Shown here piece after piece: positions 40,694-50,151 of a DNA stretch of 64,000 nucleotides; position 1 is the first letter of the stretch; each line of letters starts with the position of its first letter. Location: positions 310,001 through 374,000 of the forward strand of contig NZ_JAPDGS010000004.1 in NCBI RefSeq assembly GCF_025950525.1. The letters are read 5' to 3'. This stretch comes from Stagnihabitans lacustris (GTDB lineage Bacteria > Pseudomonadota > Alphaproteobacteria > Rhodobacterales > Rhodobacteraceae). Below the pieces are notes generated by a model. It was given only the letters and a program-made list of their open reading frames with translations. It ran no database searches and had not been told where the DNA came from. Both the position numbers and the translations under genes were made by a program.

Positions 40694-41085
40694 GGTGAGG
40701 CCCTGAGAAGCTGGCCCGCCAGGGTCTGGCGCGCGATCTGGTCGCGGCCTATCACGCAATAGGTTTCCGGATCGTTTGCTTTCGCCCCGGCCTTTTGCAA
40801 CGCTGCCGCCGCCAGCGCCGCAATCCGCGCCTTTTGCCCCTTGTCGGCCAAGAAAGCCTTCACATCGGGCTCGGCGTAACCCTGCGCGCGGGCATGAGAC
40901 TTCAGCGCCTCCATCTCGGACCAGACGGCGAACCAGCGCACCTTGATCGTGGGACAGGTGGTGCGGATCACATCGCCCAGACGGGCCGCGGTCAGAACCT
41001 CGGTCACATGGGTATCGGCGGCGATGCGGGGATCGTCGGCAAAGGCGGGAAAGGCCAGAAAGGCCAGGATCAGGGCGGCGCGCAT
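40690..41085 (-). CDS. DUF5333-like exported protein
   Basis: 131 residues from the ATG at 41085, preceded by CGGAGG. The signal peptide MRAALILAFLAFPAFA is followed by a helical domain ending in ETYCVIGRDQIARQTLAGQLLR, the pattern I associate with the Rhodobacterales-restricted DUF5333 family in nuo operons. Two Cys (TTCPTI and TYCVIG) may form a disulfide in the periplasm. It overlaps the methyltransferase start by 4 bp. Function is unknown. Confidence 0.75.
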   Translation of the reverse strand: MRAALILAFLAFPAFADDPRIAADTHVTEVLTAARLGDVIRTTCPTIKVRWFAVWSEMEALKSHARAQGYAEPDVKAFLADKGQKARIAALAAAALQKAGAKANDPETYCVIGRDQIARQTLAGQLLRASP

Positions 41086-41177
41086 GGAAACCTCCGGGTT
41101 GGGACGCAGCCATCCTGACCGCCCCCGCCCCGTCATCCCATCACGCGCCCGGGCCTGCGGCCTGATATCCGATAGCG

Positions 41178-41519
41178 TCATGCGCAATCCCCGTCGAAGA
41201 CCCAGGCGTTCGGCTGCGAAAACCGCGCCATCGCCGTGGCCCCGAAATCGCGGTTGAATTGCTGGCACCAGGCCATAGCGGCCTTTTTCGCGGTCAAACC
41301 CTCGGAGTAATCGAAATCCCGGCCGATCCGCGTCACACGGAATTCGAACCCATGCGCCGTCGCCGTGCGCGAGATCTGGTAGTCATGCGGCGCCCGCGTC
41401 ACGACCGAAGGGCGGCCGTCAACCAAAGGCAGCGACAGCGGCGCCTTGGCCGGGGTCTGCGGGATCTCGATCGGCAGGCAACCCGCCAAGGCGATCAGAA
41501 AGGGGAGCGCCCGTTTCAC
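41178..41519 (-). CDS. Putative lipoprotein, paralogue of the next upstream exported protein
   Basis: 113 residues from a GTG (VKRALPFLIALAGC) whose GTGA overlaps the upstream stop. The lipobox LAGC gives lipidation at C14. The C-terminal half (AKKAAMAWCQQFNRDFGATAMA, then NAWVFDGDCA) matches, block for block, the neighbour at 41516-41845 (xCQxxxRDFxA ... WxFxGxC), so the two are tandem paralogues, one lipidated and one soluble. No function is known. Confidence 0.7.
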   Translation of the reverse strand: MKRALPFLIALAGCLPIEIPQTPAKAPLSLPLVDGRPSVVTRAPHDYQISRTATAHGFEFRVTRIGRDFDYSEGLTAKKAAMAWCQQFNRDFGATAMARFSQPNAWVFDGDCA

Positions 41520-41845
41520 CGGCAGGCCCCCCGGAAGGTCCAGGCGCCCTGCCCCTCTTCGGCGGCAGAGGCGCTGAAGTCGCGGCCAAGCGCCTGACAG
41601 GCCTTGCGCCCCGCGACCTCCGCCATGGCGGCATCGACGCGGGCGCGGTCGTTCAGCGTCACGGTCACATCGCCATCGGCCAGGCGGACGCGCCACATCA
41701 CCCAGCCGGAAATCACCGGAAAGCTGATGCCACGGCTGGCCTGGGTCGCCAGGCGCAGATCATCGGCATCGGCCTGCGCGCCGGCCATGACCGGACCCGA
41801 GGCGGCAAGCCCCAGGGTCAAGGCAAGGATCAGCGCGCGCGCCAT
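41516..41845 (-). CDS. Exported small protein, tandem paralogue pair member
   Basis: 109 residues. A Sec signal peptide (MARALILALTLGLAASGPVMA) precedes a beta-rich domain (ISFPVISGWVMWRVRLADGDVTVTL) and the paired-Cys end: RKACQALGRDFSASAAEEGQGAWTFRGACR. It starts 3 bp after the nuoF stop and overlaps its paralogue by 4 bp. A periplasmic disulfide between the two Cys is likely. The family is not recognised; the nuo location is the only clue to function. Confidence 0.7.
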   Translation of the reverse strand: MARALILALTLGLAASGPVMAGAQADADDLRLATQASRGISFPVISGWVMWRVRLADGDVTVTLNDRARVDAAMAEVAGRKACQALGRDFSASAAEEGQGAWTFRGACR

Positions 41846-41848
41846 GGC

Positions 41849-43144
41849 TTACTCCGCCGCGATGGCCGAAAGACGGCCGGTCTTCTTGGCCTTGATGCGA
41901 TCCTCGATCTCGTTCCGGAAGGCGCGCACCAGGCCCTGGATCGGCCAGGCGGCAGCGTCCCCCAGCGCGCAGATCGTGTGACCCTCGACCTGCTTGGTGA
42001 CGGACAACAGCATGTCGATTTCCTCAAGCTCGGCGTCGCCGGTCACGATGCGGTTCATGACGCGCATCATCCAGCCCGTCCCCTCACGGCAGGGCGTGCA
42101 TTGGCCGCAGCTTTCGTGCTTGTAGAACTTGGACAGCCGCGCAATCGCTTTGATCACATCGGTCGACTTGTCCATGACAATGACCGCCGCCGTCCCCAGA
42201 CCCGACCGCTGTTCGCGCAGCCAATCAAAGTCCATGATGGCGTTGTCGCACTGTTCCTTGGTGAGCAAAGGCACCGAGGAGCCACCCGGGATCACCGCCT
42301 TGATATTGTCCCAGCCGCCGCGGACGCCGCCGCAATGGGTTTCCAAGAGTTCGCGCAGCGTGATCGACATCGACTCTTCGACCACGCAGGGGTTGTTCAC
42401 ATGGCCCGAGATGCCGAAAAGCTTGGTGCCGGTGTTGTTCGGACGGCCGAAGCTTGCAAACCACTCTGCGCCACGACGCAGGATGGTCGGCACGACGGCG
42501 ATGGATTCCACGTTGTTCACGGTCGTCGGGCAGCCATAAAGGCCCGAACCCGCCGGGAAAGGCGGCTTCATCCGCGGCATGCCCTTTTTGCCCTCAAGGC
42601 TTTCCAGAAGTGCTGTCTCTTCGCCGCAGATATAGGCGCCGGCGCCGTGATGCAGATACAGATCAAAGGGATAGCCCGACCCGCAAGCGTTCTTGCCCAG
42701 AAAGCCCATGTCATAGGCCTCGTCGATGGCGTTCTGCAGCGCCTCTTTCTCGCGGATATATTCGCCGCGGATATAGATATAGCAGGCGTTGGCGTTCATC
42801 GCGAAAGCGGCGATCAGGCAGCCTTCGACCAGAGTATGAGGGTCGTGCCGCATGATCTCGCGGTCTTTGCAGGTGCCGGGTTCGGATTCGTCGGCATTCA
42901 CCACCAGATAGGACGGCCGGCCATCCGACTGCTTGGGCATGAAGGACCACTTCATCCCCGTGGGAAAGCCCGCGCCACCGCGGCCGCGCAGGCCCGAGGC
43001 CTTCATGATGTCGATGATCTTGTCGCGCCCCAGGGCCAGGATGCCCGCCGTGCCATCCCAATGGCCCCGCTTCATCGCGCCCTTGATCGAGCGGTCATGC
43101 ATCCCGTAGAGGTTGGTGAAGATGCGGTCCTTGTCGTCAAGCAT
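41849..43144 (-). CDS. nuoF: NADH-quinone oxidoreductase subunit F
   Basis: 431 residues. NADH- and FMN-binding glycine loop [10 protein letters not shown] (54-63), FMN region [13 protein letters not shown], and the N3 [4Fe-4S] ligands in [15 protein letters not shown] plus a late Cys in HTICALGD. It is the NADH entry point of complex I, with nuoE and nuoG. The ATG is preceded by AAGGAGCAGACGG. It lies 12 bp after the DUF5337-like stop. Confidence 0.97.
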   Translation of the reverse strand: MLDDKDRIFTNLYGMHDRSIKGAMKRGHWDGTAGILALGRDKIIDIMKASGLRGRGGAGFPTGMKWSFMPKQSDGRPSYLVVNADESEPGTCKDREIMRHDPHTLVEGCLIAAFAMNANACYIYIRGEYIREKEALQNAIDEAYDMGFLGKNACGSGYPFDLYLHHGAGAYICGEETALLESLEGKKGMPRMKPPFPAGSGLYGCPTTVNNVESIAVVPTILRRGAEWFASFGRPNNTGTKLFGISGHVNNPCVVEESMSITLRELLETHCGGVRGGWDNIKAVIPGGSSVPLLTKEQCDNAIMDFDWLREQRSGLGTAAVIVMDKSTDVIKAIARLSKFYKHESCGQCTPCREGTGWMMRVMNRIVTGDAELEEIDMLLSVTKQVEGHTICALGDAAAWPIQGLVRAFRNEIEDRIKAKKTGRLSAIAAE

Positions 43145-43156
43145 CCGTCTGCTCCT

Positions 43157-43387
43157 TCATCTGTGGCCCCTGGGACCATCTGTCTGGCCTTGGCGCCAGA
43201 GCCTGTAGGTTGCGACCATCGTCCAGACGAACGCGGCCAAAGCGGAAAGATCCGCAAGTAAGGCAAAGCGGGGCGGCCAGTGATATTGCCGCCCAATCTC
43301 TTGAACCAGGAGCCAAAGCGCCATGGTGACGACCAAAGTCACCCCGATGCGCTTGGCCGCCCGGGCGCGGAGATCCTCCGCGCTCAA
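43157..43387 (-). CDS. DUF5337-like small membrane protein
   Basis: 76 residues using a TTG start at 43387 (TTGA overlaps the upstream stop). The sequence (L)SAEDLRARAAKRIGVTLVVTMALWLLVQEIG ... LLADLSALAAFVWTMVATYRLW has two membrane helices and fits the small DUF5337 family of Rhodobacterales nuo operons. The longer open frame (to 43570) would run antiparallel-free through the upstream gene in another frame, so the TTG is preferred. Function is unknown. Confidence 0.65.
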   Translation of the reverse strand: MSAEDLRARAAKRIGVTLVVTMALWLLVQEIGRQYHWPPRFALLADLSALAAFVWTMVATYRLWRQGQTDGPRGHR

Positions 43388-43635
43388 TGGTGCCCGTGCC
43401 CGTGGCCGTGGTCGTCGCCGTGGGTTTCGCCCGCGGGCGGCTCCCAGAACTGCGCCAGCAGCACGGAAAAGACGACGAAAACCCCCAAGGCCACAAGGAC
43501 CGCCCCGGTCATCGGCGTGCCGAACCAGCGCGCCAGAACAACGGTCACAACCGCCGCCACCAGGGCCCAAAGCCAGCCTGCCGCAAAGGGGCCCCCGGAC
43601 TCATTGGCGCTGTCGATATGATCGTGATGATCCAT
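43384..43635 (-). CDS. Small membrane protein with His-rich tail
   Basis: 83 residues. An acidic/His start (MDHHDHIDSANE), two membrane helices (WLWALVAAVVTVVLARWF and GAVLVALGVFVVFSVLLAQF) and a tail rich in metal-binding residues (ETHGDDHGHGHGHH). The stop overlaps the TTG of the DUF5337-like gene. The tail suggests Zn, Ni or Cu binding, but a link to complex I metallation is speculative. It starts 2 bp after the nuoE stop. Confidence 0.7.
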   Translation of the reverse strand: MDHHDHIDSANESGGPFAAGWLWALVAAVVTVVLARWFGTPMTGAVLVALGVFVVFSVLLAQFWEPPAGETHGDDHGHGHGHH

Positions 43636-43637
43636 GA

Positions 43638-44348
43638 TTACACCTGCACCCAGGGCGTGCGGATCGGAACTTCCGTCCCGTCGATCCGCTTGACCGTGTC
43701 ACCCACATCCACCGCAATCTGTGCCGCGCCGTTATACTGCGTCCGCCCGGATTCGAAATCCTTCAGCGTGGTCAGCCCGGCCAAAGGCTCCGCGGCATAG
43801 CGGCCGTTCTGCGGCCCCGGCGTCGGAACCTCACCGGCGCTAAACCGGGCGATCAACTCGCGCAGTTTCGCAGGTGTCAGGTCCTCGTAGTAATCCTTGC
43901 CGATCTGGGCCATGGGCGCATTGGAGCAAGCCCCCATGCACTCGACTTCTTCCCACGAAAACTTGCCATCAGCCGACAGCTGATGCGGGGCGGGGGCGAT
44001 CAGCTCTTTGGCGACCGCAATCAGCTCTTCGGCGCCACAGATCATGCAAGACGTCGTCCCGCAAATCTGAATATGCGCCACCGAGCCCACGGGTTGCAGC
44101 TGGAACATGAAGTAGAACGTCGCCACTTCCAGCGCGCGGATATAGGCCAGCCCCAACATCGAGGCGACATGCTCGATCGCCGGACGGGTCAGCCAGCCTT
44201 CCTGTTCCTGAGCCCGCCACAACAGCGGGATGATCGCCGAAGCCTGACGGCCCGCGGGATATTTCGAAATCTGCCCCTTGGCCCATTCGAGATTCTTCTC
44301 GGTGAAGGCGAAAGAGGCGGGTTGGTCTTTATGCAGGCGGCGCAGCAT
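43638..44348 (-). CDS. nuoE: NADH-quinone oxidoreductase subunit E
   Basis: 236 residues from the ATG at 44348 ([16 protein letters not shown]), sharing one base with the nuoD stop. N1a [2Fe-2S] ligands are C96, C101, C137 and C141 in [10 protein letters not shown] and [10 protein letters not shown]. Compared with E. coli it has an extra C-terminal 70 residues, as does the Paracoccus Nqo2 protein. The ORF upstream of this ATG lies inside nuoD and is not used. Confidence 0.96.
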   Translation of the reverse strand: MLRRLHKDQPASFAFTEKNLEWAKGQISKYPAGRQASAIIPLLWRAQEQEGWLTRPAIEHVASMLGLAYIRALEVATFYFMFQLQPVGSVAHIQICGTTSCMICGAEELIAVAKELIAPAPHQLSADGKFSWEEVECMGACSNAPMAQIGKDYYEDLTPAKLRELIARFSAGEVPTPGPQNGRYAAEPLAGLTTLKDFESGRTQYNGAAQIAVDVGDTVKRIDGTEVPIRTPWVQV

Positions 44349-45592
44349 CAGCGGTCGACCTCTCCGAACACGATATCCATGGTGCCGATGATGGCGGCGA
44401 CGTCGGCCAGTTGGTGGCCCTTGCACATGTAATCCAGCGCCTGGATATGCATGAAACCCGGAGCCCGCAGCTTGGCGCGCCAGGGTTTGTTGGTGCCGTC
44501 CGCCACCAGATAGACGCCGAATTCGCCCTTGGGGGCCTCGACCGCGGCGTAAACCTCACCGGCGGGGACGTGGAAACCCTCGGTGTAAAGCTTGAAGTGA
44601 TGGATCAGGCTTTCCATCTTGGTCTTCATATCGCCGCGCTTGGGCGGCGTGTATTTTCCACGCGCCAGCACATCGGTTTGCGCATCGGGCAGGCGCAGCT
44701 TGGCCACGGCCTGACGGATGATTTTCACCGACTCTTCCATCTCGGCCATGCGGACCAGATAGCGGTCATAGCAATCGCCATTCTTGCCGGTGGCGATCTT
44801 GAAGTCGAATTCGTCATAACATTCATAGGGCTGCGCGCGGCGCAGGTCCCATGCCAGGCCCGAACCCCGCGCCATCACGCCCGAGAAGCCCCAATCCTGG
44901 ACATCCTGTTCGGTGATGATCCCGATATCGGCATTGCGCTGCTTGAAGATGCGGTTTTCCGTGAGAAGCCCATGCAGGTCGTCCAGCACGCGCTGATAGC
45001 CGTCGCACCAGGCGTCGATATCGTCCAGCATGCCCGCCGGCAGGTCCTGATGGACCCCACCCGGACGGAAATAGGCGGCGTGGAAACGCGCACCCGAGGC
45101 CCGCTCATAGAACCCCATCAGCTTTTCGCGTTCCTCAAAGGCCCACAGAGGCGGCGTCAGCGCGCCCACATCCATGGCCTGGGTCGTGGTGTTCAGGATA
45201 TGGTTCAGCACCCGGCCGATTTCGCAGAACAGCACCCGGATCAGGCTGGCGCGGCGCGGGATCTGGATGCCCGCCAGCTTTTCGATGGCCAGGCACCAGG
45301 CGTGTTCCTGGTTCATCGGCGCCACGTAATCCAGCCGGTCGAAATAGGGCAGGTTCTGCAGATAGGTCCGGCTCTCCATCAGCTTTTCCGTGCCGCGGTG
45401 CAGCAAGCCGATATGGGGGTCGCAACGCTCGACGATCTCGCCGTCGAGTTCAAGCACCAGACGCAAAACGCCATGCGCCGCAGGGTGTTGCGGGCCGAAG
45501 TTCAGGTTGAAGTTGCGGATGCGCTGCTCGCCGGTCTCCCGGTCAGTCGTGCCATCGTCATAGGCATTCACGCGGATATCGCCGTCCATCAT
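44348..45592 (-). CDS. nuoD: NADH-quinone oxidoreductase subunit D
   Basis: 414 residues from the ATG at 45592, preceded by AGAAGG. It is the 49-kDa homologue lining the quinone cavity. Signatures: [26 protein letters not shown] (quinone-site His) and the C-terminal [12 protein letters not shown]. NiFe-hydrogenase-type Cys ligands are absent, as expected. A second ATG is the next codon, so the start could be 3 bp later. nuoC ends one base upstream. Confidence 0.97.
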   Translation of the reverse strand: MMDGDIRVNAYDDGTTDRETGEQRIRNFNLNFGPQHPAAHGVLRLVLELDGEIVERCDPHIGLLHRGTEKLMESRTYLQNLPYFDRLDYVAPMNQEHAWCLAIEKLAGIQIPRRASLIRVLFCEIGRVLNHILNTTTQAMDVGALTPPLWAFEEREKLMGFYERASGARFHAAYFRPGGVHQDLPAGMLDDIDAWCDGYQRVLDDLHGLLTENRIFKQRNADIGIITEQDVQDWGFSGVMARGSGLAWDLRRAQPYECYDEFDFKIATGKNGDCYDRYLVRMAEMEESVKIIRQAVAKLRLPDAQTDVLARGKYTPPKRGDMKTKMESLIHHFKLYTEGFHVPAGEVYAAVEAPKGEFGVYLVADGTNKPWRAKLRAPGFMHIQALDYMCKGHQLADVAAIIGTMDIVFGEVDR

Positions 45593-45593
45593 C

Positions 45594-46187
45594 TCACGCC
45601 TTCTTCTCGTCGCCCGGAAGGATGTATTCGGCACCCTCCCACGGCGACATGAAATCAAACTGCCGGTATTCCTGCACGAGGCTGACGGGCTCGTAGATGA
45701 CGCGCTTCAGCGCCTCGTCATAGCGGACTTCGGTGTAACCGGTGGTCGGGAAATCCTTGCGCAGCGGATGACCGCGGAAGCCGTAGTCGGTCAGGATGCG
45801 GCGCAGGTCGGGATGGCCCGAGAACAAGATCCCGAACATGTCGAAAACCTCGCGCTCTTGCCAATTGGCCGAGGGATGGATCTGGATCGCCGAGGGGACC
45901 ATATCGGCTTCCCCCACCGCGACCTTCAGCCGGATGCGGGCGTTGGTATACATCGACAGCAGGTGATAGACGACCTCGAACCGCGTCGGGCGCGTGGGGT
46001 AGTCGACCGCGGTGATGTCGACCAGGCTGTTGAACCGGCAGGCCTGATCGGCCTTGAGGAAGGACAGCACCGGCAGAATATCCGCCAGGGTCACGACCAC
46101 CGTCAGCTCGTCAAAGGCGATTTCCGGACAGACTTTCGCGCCCAGCTTTTCGACCAGATAGGTCGACAGAGTTTGCAGCTTTTCCAT
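45594..46187 (-). CDS. nuoC: NADH-quinone oxidoreductase subunit C
   Basis: 197 residues, the 30-kDa homologue as a separate gene (not the NuoCD fusion of enterobacteria). The signature is [28 protein letters not shown], with [39 protein letters not shown]. It docks with nuoD in the peripheral arm. It begins 3 bp after the nuoB stop, and nuoD starts one base after its own stop. Confidence 0.97.
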   Translation of the reverse strand: MEKLQTLSTYLVEKLGAKVCPEIAFDELTVVVTLADILPVLSFLKADQACRFNSLVDITAVDYPTRPTRFEVVYHLLSMYTNARIRLKVAVGEADMVPSAIQIHPSANWQEREVFDMFGILFSGHPDLRRILTDYGFRGHPLRKDFPTTGYTEVRYDEALKRVIYEPVSLVQEYRQFDFMSPWEGAEYILPGDEKKA

Positions 46188-46190
46188 GGT

Positions 46191-47077
<887 letters not shown>

Positions 47078-47133
47078 GAAGGGCTCCTTCAACCGGATTG
47101 AGCGGGCATGGCGCACCCGCAGCATTGGGCTTG

Positions 47134-47162
47134 GGTTTAGCGCCGTGGGGGGGCGGGGTCAA
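47134..47162 (-). promoter_or_regulatory. Predicted promoter of the nuo operon
   Basis: On the minus strand TTGACC (47162-47157), a 17-bp spacer and TAAACC (47139-47134), giving a leader of roughly 50 nt to the nuoA GTG. Confidence 0.6.
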
Positions 47163-47577
47163 CCAAGGGGAGGTTAATTTGCGCCCCCAAAGGATGTTTT
47201 TGAGGTTGCCAAAGTGTTGAATGCGTTGGAAATTTTCTTGAGTGTTTTTGTCGGAAATAGGGCGCATGACAGGAAGGGCGGTGTTCCGTCTGCCCTACCA
47301 AGCGCCTTTCGGGCGCGTGGCCCGAGGATCTTCGGGAAAAGAGGCAAGGAAAGCGGGACTGCGCATCGTCCAAACGAGCGAAACCCGGGGTTTACCCCGG
47401 GCTACGCAGCGGAACAGAAGCGTTCAAATGCCCCCCCGGCCGACGATTGACAGCGCCCCCGGGGGGGGACTTCGGGCGCTTCGGGGATCACAGCGCTTCG
47501 GGAATTGACGACGGGCGCTCTGCCGCCGCTGCGGAGCCCGGGGCATGCCCCGGGGTTCCGTCGCTTGGACCTTGGAC
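47163..47577. other. Non-coding gap upstream of nuo promoter
   Basis: AT-richer DNA (47170-47250) follows the -35 side and could hold regulator sites. After it come two inversely oriented copies of an 18-bp palindromic element (47384-47401 and 47537-47554). ORFs on the plus strand show no familiar product. Confidence 0.5.
47384..47554. repeat. Pair of CCCGGGG-N4-CCCCGGG palindromes in opposite orientation
   Basis: CCCGGGGTTTACCCCGGG (47384-47401, then CTACG) and CCCGGGGCATGCCCCGGG (47537-47554), the second a reverse-oriented relative judging from the flanks (GAGCCC and GGTTCC). The second could also act as the stem after the 47578 gene. Confidence 0.7.
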
Positions 47578-48477
47578 TTACTCCAACCGCGCCGGAAAAC
47601 CTTCGGCGCGCAGGTCGGTTCCCAGCGCGTCTTCCAGCAGCTTGACGATCTGGGTCGATTGCGCCGTCCCGCCATAGACGGCCTTGCCCTTCAGGAAGGT
47701 CTGGGTCGTCAGGCTGGCAAGATCCAGAGGCACGCCGAATTCGCGGCCAAAGCCCATGGCAAAGCCCAGGTCCTTCAGCGCCAGGTCCATCGTGAAGGCG
47801 ATGTCATAGGACCCGTTCAGGATCAATTGCCCCTCGGTCTCATGCACGAAAGAGGTCCCCGACGAGGCCGCAATCGCCTCCCAGGCGGTTTTCAGGTCAA
47901 GCCCACCCTGCTTGGCCAGCATCAAAGCCTCTCCATCGGCCACCAGATGGATAAAGGCCAGCATATTGGTGATGACCTTGATCACCGCAGCCGACCCAAG
48001 CGGCCCCATATGGAAGATGCGGTTGCCGATGGCGCGCAAGGCGGCCTCGTGCATGTCATACAAATCCCGGTCGCCGCCGACCAGCACGGTGATCTCGCCC
48101 CGTGCCGCCAGATGGACACCGCCCGTCACCGGAGCCTCCAGCATCCTGACCCCCATCGACCGCGCCAGCCCCGCCAGCCGGATCACGTCATCGCGCCCCA
48201 GCGTCGAATTCTCGACCCAGGTGGCGCCCGGCCGCATCGCGGGCAGGACCTGGGCCAGCACGGCCTCTGACACGGCGGGCGAGGGCAGGCAGGTGAAAAC
48301 GTGATCCACCTGCCCCGCCAGTTCGGCCGGTGTCGCGGCAGGCGTGGCCCCCATCGCGACCAGCCGCGCGGCAAGCTCCATGTTGCGGTCGTGCACGACG
48401 ACCTCGTGGCCCGCCCTGATCAGGCTGGCCGCCAGATGGCCGCCAAGGTTGCCCAGTCCGATATAGCCGTAACGCAT
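47578..48477 (-). CDS. Beta-hydroxyacid dehydrogenase family NAD(P)-dependent oxidoreductase
   Basis: 299 residues from the ATG at 48477, preceded by GGAGGACAAG. Rossmann loop GLGNLGGHLAASLIRAGHEVVVHDRN, substrate loop APVTGGVHLAARGE, and the catalytic lysine in AVIKVITNMLAF identify the HIBADH/GarR family, which oxidises or reduces C3-C4 beta-hydroxyacids or semialdehydes. It is last in the minus-strand amine cluster, so it could handle a hydroxyacid or aldehyde left after demethylation; the substrate is not known. Confidence 0.82.
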   Translation of the reverse strand: MRYGYIGLGNLGGHLAASLIRAGHEVVVHDRNMELAARLVAMGATPAATPAELAGQVDHVFTCLPSPAVSEAVLAQVLPAMRPGATWVENSTLGRDDVIRLAGLARSMGVRMLEAPVTGGVHLAARGEITVLVGGDRDLYDMHEAALRAIGNRIFHMGPLGSAAVIKVITNMLAFIHLVADGEALMLAKQGGLDLKTAWEAIAASSGTSFVHETEGQLILNGSYDIAFTMDLALKDLGFAMGFGREFGVPLDLASLTTQTFLKGKAVYGGTAQSTQIVKLLEDALGTDLRAEGFPARLE

Positions 48478-48510
48478 CTTGTCCTCCCTTTGCCTCACCC
48501 TGTCCTCCGC

Positions 48511-50085
48511 TTAGCGAAAATGCATCGGGTATTTCGCCCGGATCTGCGCGTCGATGGCAGGGTCGATCACATTGCCCGCCTTGGCCCAAATCTCATTCTT
48601 GCGGCGGATGGCGCTGTCCAGAAGCAGGGGCTTGCCGGCCTCGTTCCACTCCTTGGGAGACATGCGGTTGGCGACCTTGGGATAGACATATTCGGTCTGC
48701 ATCAACTCCAGCGTCTGCAGCGACCCCAGGTAATGCCCGGGCCCGCCCAGACAAACCTGCTTCATCGCCTCAATCGAGGTGTTGTCTTCGGTCACTTCGA
48801 TGCCCCGCACGCAGCGCATGGCCTGGCCCAACAGGTCATCGCCCATGATCAGGCTTTCGTGGCAGAAGCCCAGAAGCGAGGCATGCATCCCGACCGCCTC
48901 ATAGCACATGTTCAGCCCGGCAAGGCCCGCGAGCGTATTGGTGATCCCCTGCTCCCAACCGGCCTGCATATCCGGCAACTTCGAGTCGCTGATGCCAGAG
49001 GCCGCACCGCCCGGCAGGTTGTAAAACCGGTGCATCTGGGCGCAACCGGCGGTCAGAAGCGCCTGTTCCGCGCTGCCCCCCGACATGGCCCCGGTGCGCA
49101 GGTCGCTGACAAAAGGCCAGGTGCCAAAGATGAAAGGCGCCCCCTTCTTGATCGCGTTGACATAGACCACACCCGCCAGACACTCCGCCATGGCCTGCAC
49201 GATGGCCAAGGCGATGGGCGCAGGCGCCGTGGCCCCCGCCTGCCCCGCCGACAACAGCAGCATCGGCATGCCGCGGCGCACGCAATCCTCCATCACCCGG
49301 CAGGATTCCTCGGCAAATTTCATCGGCGGCACGACGAAACAGTTGGAATTGCTGACAAAGGGCCGCTCCAGCCATTTGTCCTCGCCCCCCGCCACCATAT
49401 GCAGGATGTCAAAGGCCGGCGCCACCGCCTCGGGGTCAAAGAACGAGGTCCCGACATGTTTCCGCGTGCCCGCAAGGCAAGCATAAAGCGTGTTCAGATC
49501 CATGTCGCGGTTGTCGATGACATCGCGGCAGACCATGGTCCGCTGATAGAAGTGGATGTTGTCCAGATGCTCGACCAGGCGCGCCGCGTCATAAAGGTCC
49601 TGCGCGGTGGAATCGCGATAGTCATGCGTCACCGGATCGACGATATGAACCGCCGCCCCCGCCGTGCCGAAATGCACCTTTGACCCTGACAGATGCAGAT
49701 CATGCCGAGGGTCCCGCGCATGCAGAGTGATATCCCGCGCCGCCACCGCCAACATATCCTCGACCAAAGCGCGCGGAAACCGGATGCGCCCGTCATCGCC
49801 CAAAACCGCCCCGGCCCCGGTCAATATCTCCACCCCCGAAGCCGGAGCATTGGAGAACCCGATGACCTCCAAGGCCTGCAAGGCGCTTTCATGGATGCGC
49901 GCCATCCCCGCCTCGGTCAGGGGCTTGTAAGTCCCGCCCACCATGCCGCCCTTGATGGGTCGCACATCATCGGCCAGAGGCGCGGCCCGCATGGCCACCC
50001 GCGCCGCCCGCCCACCCGAACGTCCACCCGACTGGGCCGCACTCCGCGCCTTCGCCGGTTCGCAAACTTCACCCACTTCGCTCAT
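48511..50085 (-). CDS. MttB-family (trimethylamine methyltransferase superfamily) protein without pyrrolysine
   Basis: 524 residues from the ATG at 50085 (six codons inside the longest frame). The fold signature runs through FSNAPASGVEILTGAGAVLGDDGRIRFP, HYDRDSTAQDLYDAARLVEHLDNIHF-like sequence and SGGSAEQALLTAGCAQMHRFYNLPGG. No in-frame TAG is present, so it is a non-pyrrolysine MttB homologue like the glycine-betaine or carnitine demethylases. Those transfer a methyl group to a corrinoid protein, but no corrinoid protein or reactivase gene is nearby. An Ala/Arg/Gly-rich N-terminal 40 residues is extra. Confidence 0.85.
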   Translation of the reverse strand: MSEVGEVCEPAKARSAAQSGGRSGGRAARVAMRAAPLADDVRPIKGGMVGGTYKPLTEAGMARIHESALQALEVIGFSNAPASGVEILTGAGAVLGDDGRIRFPRALVEDMLAVAARDITLHARDPRHDLHLSGSKVHFGTAGAAVHIVDPVTHDYRDSTAQDLYDAARLVEHLDNIHFYQRTMVCRDVIDNRDMDLNTLYACLAGTRKHVGTSFFDPEAVAPAFDILHMVAGGEDKWLERPFVSNSNCFVVPPMKFAEESCRVMEDCVRRGMPMLLLSAGQAGATAPAPIALAIVQAMAECLAGVVYVNAIKKGAPFIFGTWPFVSDLRTGAMSGGSAEQALLTAGCAQMHRFYNLPGGAASGISDSKLPDMQAGWEQGITNTLAGLAGLNMCYEAVGMHASLLGFCHESLIMGDDLLGQAMRCVRGIEVTEDNTSIEAMKQVCLGGPGHYLGSLQTLELMQTEYVYPKVANRMSPKEWNEAGKPLLLDSAIRRKNEIWAKAGNVIDPAIDAQIRAKYPMHFR

Positions 50086-50097
50086 CGGCCCATCCTC

Positions 50098-50147
50098 ATT
50101 CATCTTTTCATAAATATCCCGGGGGTCCGGGGGCAGAGCCCCCGGGG
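50098..50147 (+). repeat. Interspersed repeat between MttB-family and DMGDH-like genes
   Basis: TTCATCTTTTCATAAATATC then CCGGGGGTCCGGGGGCAGAG and CCCCCGGGGC; the hairpin is GGGGG-CAGAG-CCCCC. It is intercistronic within the minus-strand cluster. Confidence 0.8.
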
Positions 50148-50151
50148 CGTC

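Noticed and set aside
47242-47508. 88-codon plus-strand ORF upstream of nuoA
   Set aside because: It crosses one of the palindromic repeats and has no recognised product or ribosome site.
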